This document shows positions 15,274 through 22,507 of a stretch of DNA of 41,959 nucleotides, in pieces (the stretch's first letter is position 1; each line of letters begins with the position of its first letter). This DNA is from Clostridium sp. LS (GTDB taxonomy: Bacteria; Bacillota; Clostridia; Clostridiales; Clostridiaceae). The translations under genes were made by a program, and so were the position numbers. The notes under the pieces are model-generated. The model did not search any database. It was not told the origin of the DNA and was given only the letters and a program-made list of their open reading frames with translations. The stretch is taken from assembly GCF_002760435.1 (NCBI RefSeq), contig NZ_AUUU01000062.1, positions 1-41,959 of the forward strand. Direction: 5' to 3'.

Positions 15274-17901
15274 CTACTTTTTAGCCGCAGGTTTTGGTTT
15301 ACGATAATATGTATCATCCAAAGGATATCTGTATCTGAAAACCCCATCTTTTTTATAATATGCATTTTGACATGCTGGAGCGCCCATAACACAAACAATC
15401 TCACCAATACCTTTAGCTCCAAACGCTGCCCCATTTGGATCATTTTTTTCAATTAAATGCACTTCCACAGGTGGCATTTGAGGCGCCTTAAGAAGGCCTA
15501 ATGTTCCTAATTTTACTTGGGGAATACCATCTTTTAGCGGAAAGTCTTCAGTTAATCCATATCCAAGTCCCATAGCTACTCCACCTTCCACCTGACCTGT
15601 AGCAGAAAGAGGATTAATTGCTCTTCCTATATCATGAGCAGCAACAACTTTTACCAGCTTTCCTTCATTATCTATAACGACAAGCTGCGTTGCATACCCA
15701 TAAGCTATGTGGCTTATGGGGTTAGGTTTCTCAGAACCAATAGGATCTGTTTTGAAATCAAATTCTCCTATATACTCCTTATCTTCTAGCTCCCTTAATG
15801 TACGCCCTTCGTCTAAATCAGCCTTTAATTTTAACGCTGCCTTACATGCTGCTTCTCCTGCAAACACTGTTTGACGAGAGGCAGTTGTAGTACCTGAATC
15901 AGGAGTATATTTTGTGTCGGGATGTTCTACTACAATTTCATCCGGAGTTAATCCTGCTGCTTCACACACTATTTGCATAAGTACAGTCTGTACTCCTTGG
16001 CCAATTGCACCTGCTGAAGATCTTACATGAACCTTTCCATCAATTATTTTTAAGTTACATCTTCCTATATCAGGAACTGCTACACCTACGCCTGCATTTT
16101 TCATCGCTGAAGCTATTCCAACATGATAATTTGGGTCTGCTTCATACTTTTCAAAATCGTCTTTTACTGCTTCCAAAGTTTCTGCCATTGCAGTGCCTTC
16201 GTCTGCAATTTGTCCATTTGGAAGTGATTGCCCTGGTCTTATTGCATTTCTATAACGAATTTCCCAACCAGAAATACCTACTTTTTCTGCTAACTCATTT
16301 ATTAAACATTCTACAGCCGCACAAGATTGTGTTACTCCAAAACCACGGAATGCACCAGCTGGAGGATTATTTGTATAATAAGCATTTCCTTCTATATCCA
16401 TGTTTTGATAATTATAAGGGCCTCCTGCATGAGTACAAGCTCTTTGCAATACTGGTCCTCCAAGTGAAGCATAAGCACCTGTATCAGATGTAAGTCTAGC
16501 TCTCATTCCTTGGAAAATTCCATTTTCATCACAACCAATTTTACAGTAAATATCCATTGCATGACGTTTTGGATGATAATTAATACTTTCTTGGCGACTA
16601 AAAGATACTTTTACTGGTTGCTTAGTCAAATATGCACAAAGTGCAGCTTGATGCTGAACGCTCATATCTTCTTTACCACCAAATCCCCCCCCAACAACGG
16701 CACTTTGTATCCTTACTTTTTCTAGTGGAAGTCCAAGGTAATTACTAATTTCGTGATGTTCATCATAAATACCTTGTCCTCCTGTTATGACCTTTACGCC
16801 ATCTCCATCAGGAAGCCCAATTGCAGTCTCTGGTTCCATAAAAGCATGCTCTGTTGGCGGAACATGAAATGTGCCTTCTACTATGTATTTAGAATTAGTT
16901 AGAGCAGTTTCAGCGTCTCCACGTTTTACTTCCTCATGATCAAATAAATTGTTTTCTGGAACTATAAATTTTCCAAATTGCATAAAACCCTCTCCATGAA
17001 CTTGGGGTGCACCTGGAGTTGCAGCCTCTTCCGGAGTACGGATAGGTACTAACTCTTCATATTCTACCTCAACAGCCTTCACTGCTGTAATTGCTTGTTC
17101 TAGTGTTTCTGCAACTACCATTGCAATAGTATCACCAATGCACTTTGTTTCTTCTCCAATATCAATCATTCCTGGCCAGTCTTGTGCTAAGTGACCAATA
17201 TATCTCTTTCCTGGAATATCCTTCGCTGTATATATTGCTACAACACCTGGCATTTCAAGTGCTTTACTTGTATTAATAGCTAATACCTTTGCACGAGCAT
17301 ATTTACTAAATACATTTTTTCCATATAACATACCATCAAAACTATAATCATCCGCATACTTTGCTGTTCCTAAAGTTTTTTCACGTGCATCAACACGACA
17401 AACTCTTTCTCCAACTTTACCTGTTTGCTTTAATTTAGGAATTTCTAAGTTTTCTCTTAACATTTTTGCTGCTAATAGAATCCCCTCTTCAATCTTCAAA
17501 TATCCTGTACAACGACAAATATTAGTCCGAATTGCTTGTTTTATATCGTCTCTTGTAGGATTTGGATTTTGGTCAATTAAGCATTTACCGCAAATAACCA
17601 TACCAGGAATACAGAATCCACACTGTACAGCTCCAGCCGCGGCAAAAGCGTATACAAATACTTCTCTTTCTCTTTCTGCGAAACCTTCTATAGTTTGTAT
17701 CTTCTTACCTTCCAACTTAGAAAGTTTTTGTACACATGCACGGGTTGTCTTTCCATCAATGATAACAGTACAAGTTCCACATGCACCTTCTTTACATCCA
17801 TTTTTTACTGATGTTATTTTGATTTCTCCCCTTAGAAAATCCATTAATGTCATATCTATTTCAGATTCATAATCCTTACCGTTCACATTTACTTTAAACA
17901 T
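15274..17901 (-). CDS. xdh: Selenium-dependent xanthine dehydrogenase, fused [2Fe-2S] and molybdopterin domains
   Basis: 875 aa. Residues 1-150 are an XdhC-like domain with two [2Fe-2S] sites (C36, C41, C44, C56 and C94, C97, C129, C131). Residues from about 165 to the end are the molybdopterin subunit: GGGFGGKED (404-412, substrate-type Glu411), AGAFRGFG with Arg519, GAIGQG, and catalytic Glu834 in GAKGIGE. This fusion matches the Se-dependent xanthine dehydrogenase family, whose selenium is a labile ligand rather than selenocysteine; no in-frame TGA is needed. There is no FAD domain. The ATG at 17901 follows AGAGGTGA by 7 nt. It is the first gene of a thirteen-gene run behind a sigma-54 promoter. 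Likely reaction: hypoxanthine/xanthine/urate interconversion. Confidence 0.93.
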   Translation of the reverse strand: MFKVNVNGKDYESEIDMTLMDFLRGEIKITSVKNGCKEGACGTCTVIIDGKTTRACVQKLSKLEGKKIQTIEGFAEREREVFVYAFAAAGAVQCGFCIPGMVICGKCLIDQNPNPTRDDIKQAIRTNICRCTGYLKIEEGILLAAKMLRENLEIPKLKQTGKVGERVCRVDAREKTLGTAKYADDYSFDGMLYGKNVFSKYARAKVLAINTSKALEMPGVVAIYTAKDIPGKRYIGHLAQDWPGMIDIGEETKCIGDTIAMVVAETLEQAITAVKAVEVEYEELVPIRTPEEAATPGAPQVHGEGFMQFGKFIVPENNLFDHEEVKRGDAETALTNSKYIVEGTFHVPPTEHAFMEPETAIGLPDGDGVKVITGGQGIYDEHHEISNYLGLPLEKVRIQSAVVGGGFGGKEDMSVQHQAALCAYLTKQPVKVSFSRQESINYHPKRHAMDIYCKIGCDENGIFQGMRARLTSDTGAYASLGGPVLQRACTHAGGPYNYQNMDIEGNAYYTNNPPAGAFRGFGVTQSCAAVECLINELAEKVGISGWEIRYRNAIRPGQSLPNGQIADEGTAMAETLEAVKDDFEKYEADPNYHVGIASAMKNAGVGVAVPDIGRCNLKIIDGKVHVRSSAGAIGQGVQTVLMQIVCEAAGLTPDEIVVEHPDTKYTPDSGTTTASRQTVFAGEAACKAALKLKADLDEGRTLRELEDKEYIGEFDFKTDPIGSEKPNPISHIAYGYATQLVVIDNEGKLVKVVAAHDIGRAINPLSATGQVEGGVAMGLGYGLTEDFPLKDGIPQVKLGTLGLLKAPQMPPVEVHLIEKNDPNGAAFGAKGIGEIVCVMGAPACQNAYYKKDGVFRYRYPLDDTYYRKPKPAAKK

Positions 17902-17980
17902 TTTAAATTCACCTCTTCCAAGCCACCCTATCATACATTTTCCATTATATTTATTTGATTTTTATACTATTTATATCTAT

Positions 17981-17996
17981 AGCAATTTTCATGCCA
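17981..17996 (-). promoter_or_regulatory. Sigma-54 (-24/-12) promoter of the xdh operon
   Basis: The minus strand reads TGGCAT-GAAAA-TTGCT, with GG and GC exactly 10 bp apart, a near-perfect match to TGGCAC-N5-TTGCW. It lies 80 bp upstream of the xdh start codon. The gene beyond the intergenic region encodes a sigma-54 activator, which strongly supports the assignment. Confidence 0.88.
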
Positions 17997-18171
17997 ATTT
18001 CTCAAAGTATACTTAAGTACATGAAGGAAAATAATAGACCAAATATGCACCAATATTTTGTGCCAGACAAGGAAATAAATTCAGCTTACAGTGAGTCTAT
18101 TGTTGATTTCCCTAACACAATATGGTACAAAATAAGCAAGTATACGTGTCTATTATTTTATATCTATACAA

Positions 18172-18199
18172 GTAAAGTTAATAATATTATTAACTTTAC
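18172..18199. promoter_or_regulatory. 28-bp perfect palindrome upstream of the sigma-54 promoter
   Basis: The half GTAAAGTTAATAAT (18172-18185) is followed by its exact reverse complement, with no spacer. It directly abuts the larger palindrome that carries the TTATCA-type motifs. It is a candidate regulator site or structural element about 215 bp upstream of the predicted transcription start. Confidence 0.55.
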
Positions 18200-18244
18200 A
18201 CATTTTATCAAAATGATAATTAATTATCATTTTGATAAAATGTG
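18199..18244. promoter_or_regulatory. 46-bp perfect palindrome with two activator-site candidates
   Basis: Two exact 23-bp halves meet at 18221/18222. Each half holds the 15-bp motif TTATCA-N3-TGATAA (18205-18219 and 18224-18238), with centres 19 bp apart, close to two helical turns. A third copy lies at 18293-18307. Paired dyads upstream of a -24/-12 promoter are the usual layout of enhancer sites for sigma-54 activators. Confidence 0.65.
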
Positions 18245-18279
18245 CGTATACCTCATTAAAATATAATATTTACGTATAG

Positions 18280-18320
18280 AAAAGAGTATGAATTATCATT
18301 TTGATAATTCATACTCTTTT
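18280..18320 (-). terminator. Terminator of the sigma-54 activator gene
   Basis: Arms AAAAGAGTATGAATTATCA (18280-18298) and its exact complement (18302-18320), with a TTT loop. The gene's TGA stop (18309-18311) lies inside the stem. The core of the hairpin is a third copy of TTATCA-N3-TGATAA (18293-18307), so the element may double as a regulator binding site. Confidence 0.75.
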
Positions 18321-20069
18321 TTCGTCAAGCTTCCTATACAATGTAGCGATTCCAATTCCTAATTTTTCTGCTGCTTTCTTTTTTCCTAATGTATCTCTTC
18401 CATATAAGTTTAACGCTTTTTCTATATATTCTCTTTCCATATCTCTAAGTTTTTTTATTTCCTTATTATTAGATTTATCAGTAACTATTGCTTCATTCTT
18501 GTCATACTCAGCTATGGATTTTGGTATCATATCCTTACTTATAATGCCATCATCTCCACTTAAATTAACTAATAATTCAACTATATTTTCTAATTCTCTT
18601 ACATTTCCTTTCCATGGATATTCTTTGAATTTATTAATGACATCTTCATTTACTGTATGAACATATTTGTTAAATATTTTATTATATTTCTTTATAAGTT
18701 CATCTATAATTAGTTCTAAATCTCCTGCCCTCTCTCTAAGTGGAGGCATCTCAAGTGGTATTACATTTAATCTATAGTATAAATCTTCTCTAAACTTTCC
18801 TTCTTCAACTAATTTCTTTAAATCCTTATTAGTTGCTGCAATTACTCTAATATCTAAATCAATTAATTTGTTTGACCCTATTTTAACTAGTGTTCTTTCT
18901 TGCAATACTCTAAGTAATTTAACTTGAAGATATATTGGCATATCTCCTATCTCATCTAAAAATATTACACCTTTATTGGCTAATTCAAATTTTCCTATTC
19001 TTCCACTACTGTTTGCTCCTGAAAATGCTCCTTTTACATATCCAAACAATTCACTTTCTAAAAGGCTTTCAGGTATTGCACCACAATTTATAGCTATAAA
19101 TGGTTTGTTGCTTCTCGGACTTTCCGCATGTATAGCTCTAGCCACTAATTCTTTACCGGTGCCACTCTCACCTGTTATTAAAACTGTTGATTTTGAAGAT
19201 GCTATCTTCTTTATTTTTTCTTTTACTTGCTTCATTACTAAAGAATTTCCTACTAATACATCACAAGTTATTTTATTTTTTCCATGAGTTAAATTAATTA
19301 CTTCTTGATTTATGTTCTTATATTCATTGAATACTAAAATTTTGGAACATGATTCTTGATTAACATAATTATGTATTAATCTCCCAACCACTCTATATTC
19401 CTTTGAATTTATATGAATACTATACAGATTTTTATTTATCGAATAATCTTCTATTTCTTCTATATGTATTTCTTTGCCAATAATTGAAGGTTTTAATTTT
19501 AACATTTTTATACCTTTGTTATTTATAAGACTTATTCTATTTAAACTATCAGTTGTAATTATTCCATCTTCAAGAGAATTTACTATTTGTTTTAAAAATT
19601 CTAAGTTATTCTTATTTATAAGAACTTCATTTTGCTCTATAAGTTTAATTGATATAAAATCAGAAATTTCTTCTAGAAAGCTCATTATATCTGAAAAATT
19701 ATCTATCAAATAATTTTTTTGCTCTTTAGTAAAACATACGAATCCTATTACTCCAAAAGTTATATTGCCATATTTTATAGGAACACATATCTCCATCTCT
19801 TCTTTACAATTTCCTTTATCCCTACAATCCTTGCATAAAATATCATTTCCAGGATTTCTTATAATTTGAGATTTTCCTGATAACAATGCTGCTTTATAAA
19901 CATATCCTTCTGATTCTATGTTTTCACCTATGCCATCTTTATATATACCTGTACCCGCAATCCTTTCAAGATTATTGTCAACAACTTCTACATCTAGTTT
20001 CAATATATTAGATAATAGTTTAGAATATTTATTTACTACTTCTGAAATATCTTTTAATGTTATTTTCAT
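18309..20069 (-). CDS. Sigma-54-dependent transcriptional activator
   Basis: 586 aa. A GAF-like N-terminal region contains C79-x2-C82-x5-C88-x6-C95, a possible metal or Fe-S sensor; a PAS-like region follows (about 155-250). The AAA+ domain has Walker A GESGTGKE (300-307), GAFSGA (347-352) in place of the usual GAFTGA sigma-54 contact loop, Walker B VIFLDE (368-373) and RLNVIPLEMPPLRER with the arginine finger region. A Fis-type HTH ends the protein (KKKAAEKLGIGIATLYRKL, 563-581). The start is the ATG at 20069 with GAGGAGA upstream. It lies upstream of the sigma-54 promoter of xdh and is its likely activator, answering to a purine or redox/metal cue. Confidence 0.93.
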   Translation of the reverse strand: MKITLKDISEVVNKYSKLLSNILKLDVEVVDNNLERIAGTGIYKDGIGENIESEGYVYKAALLSGKSQIIRNPGNDILCKDCRDKGNCKEEMEICVPIKYGNITFGVIGFVCFTKEQKNYLIDNFSDIMSFLEEISDFISIKLIEQNEVLINKNNLEFLKQIVNSLEDGIITTDSLNRISLINNKGIKMLKLKPSIIGKEIHIEEIEDYSINKNLYSIHINSKEYRVVGRLIHNYVNQESCSKILVFNEYKNINQEVINLTHGKNKITCDVLVGNSLVMKQVKEKIKKIASSKSTVLITGESGTGKELVARAIHAESPRSNKPFIAINCGAIPESLLESELFGYVKGAFSGANSSGRIGKFELANKGVIFLDEIGDMPIYLQVKLLRVLQERTLVKIGSNKLIDLDIRVIAATNKDLKKLVEEGKFREDLYYRLNVIPLEMPPLRERAGDLELIIDELIKKYNKIFNKYVHTVNEDVINKFKEYPWKGNVRELENIVELLVNLSGDDGIISKDMIPKSIAEYDKNEAIVTDKSNNKEIKKLRDMEREYIEKALNLYGRDTLGKKKAAEKLGIGIATLYRKLDEKRV

Positions 20070-20204
20070 AATATTTGTTCTCCTCATTTTTATTATACCC
20101 ATGACTTTTTGCTTTAGATTTTATTCCATATAATAAAAAATTTAAAAGTATGAAAAAAATCTGTATTACTCTTATACCACAGTTTTGTAAATATTAATTC
20201 TCAT

Positions 20205-22238
20205 TTATTCAGCATGCCTATATAAAACAACACTTTCAATATAATTTATATATCTTCTTAATTCATTTGTTTGTTCTTTAGTAATTTCTCCTGATTCATA
20301 CATTCGATGAATTTCTGAACGTTCTATATCCATCATTTTAATCCGTAATTCTTCTTTTTGCTCTTCACTTTTTTCATTATATGGCTTAGTTGGGCGTTTT
20401 AATCTATTAATCATTCTCTTATAATCTAAAATTACTGGATAAACAATATTAGCTTTTTTATGCTCTCTCGAATATTTCTCCAATTCTTCAAGAGCAATCT
20501 TAAAAGCTCTTAACTGAATATTTTTCCCTAAACGTAATTTAGCTAATCTAGTTTTTTCATGTTTACTATAATGACCACTAAAGCGATTCCAGTATCTTAT
20601 GACTTTTCTTATGATATACATTGCTCCTGAACGGATATTATTTGAAAGAGCTTCTTCTCTATAATCAAGCGCTTTTTCAAAGGTTTCAAAAAGTTCTTTA
20701 CTCATTCCCTCTTTATTCATTATATCATTTATATATTTCCTTTCATATTTTAATGCCATTAATCGTACTTCTGCAATTTTCTGTTGGTAAGAATTTGTAT
20801 TCTCCTCCATGAGATTTTGTGCAAATTGAATTCTTTGAAATATAGACTTATATTCATCTATAAGTTCATAAATCACAGCTTCATTCTCCTCATTCATTTC
20901 TAATTTAATTTTTTTAATTGTTACTAACAATATTTTACTCTTTGCTTGGCCTAAATCAATTTTATCTAATTCCTCTCCTTCTATTAATTCTCCTTTATTT
21001 AAGAAAGGCAAAAAAACCGTAGCTGATATTAACGTAAATAAAATTACGCCAGCTGCTAAAAACAAAATCAACGAACGTTCCGGGAACACCTCTCCATTAA
21101 TTAAAAATAAAGGAATTGATAGAACTCCTGCCATTGTAACTGTGCCACGAACACCTGTTAAACTAATTATCAATGAAGTTTTAAAGTTTGGCTCTATAGC
21201 ATCTTCAATTTTTATATAGGCATATTCATAATAAGAAAAAAAGTAGGACCAAATAAATCTAATTAAAAAAATAATAAACTCAATTCCAAAAGTATATCCG
21301 ACAGCTAACCAATTTCCTATATTAGGATTAGATACTGTTTCAATCATTGATGAAGGAATATTTAATCCTAGTAATATAAATACAATACCATTTAAAGCAA
21401 ATAGAATAATTGACCATATATTTTCTGTAAGTACTTGTTCTTCTGCCAGTATAGTTTCAGCTCCTTCTCTTAATAATGAATGGACAATTCCAGCAACTAC
21501 TACAGCAATAACTCCAGATGCATGCAAAAGTTCTTCTGTAATAATAAAAATGATGAACGGTGTTAAAATTTGCAACATAGAATGAAATATCACATCATCG
21601 ATCCCTTGTTTACGTAAAATAAATCTTATCCATGTTACAATCAAACCAAGTATTAATCCTAAGATTCCTCCAGCTATAAACACATATGTGAAATTAAGGA
21701 TTGCTTCTTGTAAAGAAAAATACCCGGTTACTACTGCTGCTACTGCATAATTAAAGGCAACTAAACCAGATGCATCATTTATTAGAGATTCTCCTCTAAC
21801 AAGATTCAATACTTTTTCAGGAATATGAATTCTTTTTGCAATCCCGTTTACAGCCACAGGATCAGTTGGCGATAAAATAGCAGCTAATGCAAAGGCTGCA
21901 GCAAGAGGAATGCTTGGTATCACCCAATGAATAAAGTATCCTCCACCAATAGTAGTTAAAAGGACAAGAACAAGAGCATTACCAAATATTGATGCTTTCA
22001 TTTTCCACAATTCTTCCCGCGGAAAATGTCTTCCATCATTGTATAAAATAGGTGCTACAAATAACAATAAAAACCACTTAGTTTCTATTTGAAATGAAAT
22101 TCCTTTAAATGCAAGTGCAGTTATTATTCCAAAGCTGATTTGAATTAGTGCCGCGGGAATAGATGGGATATAGTGGCTAATAATATTGGAAATTAGTATA
22201 AAAACAAGCAATAATAATACCGTCATCAATAAATCCAT
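20205..22238 (-). CDS. Na+/H+ antiporter, CPA1 family
   Basis: 677 aa. Eleven or twelve hydrophobic segments fill residues 1 to about 420, with the CPA1 motifs SPTDPVAV (123-130) and ESLINDASGLV including the ion-binding N154-D155. A charged cytoplasmic tail of about 250 aa follows, rich in Lys/Glu helices. The size and layout resemble Bacillus NhaK-type antiporters. The ATG at 22238 is chosen because GGAG lies 5 nt upstream and the hydrophobic N-terminus begins there. A terminator upstream (22323-22375) separates it from the xdhA gene, so it is probably its own unit. Its link to purine use is unclear; it may help with the ammonia/pH load or recycle Na+. Confidence 0.9.
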   Translation of the reverse strand: MDLLMTVLLLLVFILISNIISHYIPSIPAALIQISFGIITALAFKGISFQIETKWFLLLFVAPILYNDGRHFPREELWKMKASIFGNALVLVLLTTIGGGYFIHWVIPSIPLAAAFALAAILSPTDPVAVNGIAKRIHIPEKVLNLVRGESLINDASGLVAFNYAVAAVVTGYFSLQEAILNFTYVFIAGGILGLILGLIVTWIRFILRKQGIDDVIFHSMLQILTPFIIFIITEELLHASGVIAVVVAGIVHSLLREGAETILAEEQVLTENIWSIILFALNGIVFILLGLNIPSSMIETVSNPNIGNWLAVGYTFGIEFIIFLIRFIWSYFFSYYEYAYIKIEDAIEPNFKTSLIISLTGVRGTVTMAGVLSIPLFLINGEVFPERSLILFLAAGVILFTLISATVFLPFLNKGELIEGEELDKIDLGQAKSKILLVTIKKIKLEMNEENEAVIYELIDEYKSIFQRIQFAQNLMEENTNSYQQKIAEVRLMALKYERKYINDIMNKEGMSKELFETFEKALDYREEALSNNIRSGAMYIIRKVIRYWNRFSGHYSKHEKTRLAKLRLGKNIQLRAFKIALEELEKYSREHKKANIVYPVILDYKRMINRLKRPTKPYNEKSEEQKEELRIKMMDIERSEIHRMYESGEITKEQTNELRRYINYIESVVLYRHAE

Positions 22239-22322
22239 TTTTCTCCGCCCTTCTAAAATATTATTTTTATTGTTTCTAACTTTATTGTTATTTATGTTGA
22301 GATTATAATATAAAATAAAAAA

Positions 22323-22375
22323 CACCATTCTTAGTATAAATTAATTCTTTAAAATTGATTCTACTAAGAAAGGTG
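22323..22375 (-). terminator. Terminator of the first xdhBCA operon
   Basis: On the minus strand, CACC-TTTCTTAGTA pairs with TACTAAGAA-TGGTG and six T residues follow at once. The stem is long, with one mismatch and a paired interior. It lies between the xdhA stop (22508) and the antiporter start (22238). Confidence 0.75.
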
Positions 22376-22439
22376 ATATTATATTGATCAAATAATAACT
22401 TTTTTTATTATATACGCCACGTATTGCTGATAATATAAA

Positions 22440-22489
22440 TTTAACTAAGACTTAAGTAGATTTTAATCTTCACCTTAGTCTTAGTTAAA
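22440..22489. repeat. Inverted repeat just after xdhA
   Basis: TTTAACTAAGACT (22440-22452) and its exact complement (22477-22489) form a 13-bp stem 19 bp past the xdhA stop. There is no U-tract on the minus strand, so it may protect the 3' end or assist the terminator that follows about 70 bp later. Confidence 0.55.
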
Positions 22490-22507
22490 CCTGGAATATG
22501 TATTATT

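Larger units (their letters stand above)
17902..18279. other. Regulatory intergenic region between xdh and its activator gene
   Basis: About 380 bp without a credible gene. It holds the sigma-54 promoter near xdh, small palindromes (TACTTAAGTA at 18010-18019; an imperfect TGCAC...GTGCCA pair at 18046-18065), and two large perfect palindromes at 18172-18244. An open frame crosses it on the plus strand but runs straight through the palindromes, lacks a good ribosome binding site and resembles nothing known. Confidence 0.75.

Noticed and set aside
15274..17901. Selenocysteine in the selenium-dependent hydroxylase
   Set aside because: The frame is open throughout; selenium in this family is a labile cofactor ligand, not an encoded residue.
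18046..18065. Second -24/-12 promoter at the GTGCCA string
   Set aside because: No GC lies at the required 10-bp distance from the CC pair, so it fails the sigma-54 spacing rule.
17955..18266. Plus-strand open frame of about 103 codons between xdh and the activator gene
   Set aside because: It runs through both large palindromes and the sigma-54 promoter, lacks a good ribosome binding site and resembles no known protein.
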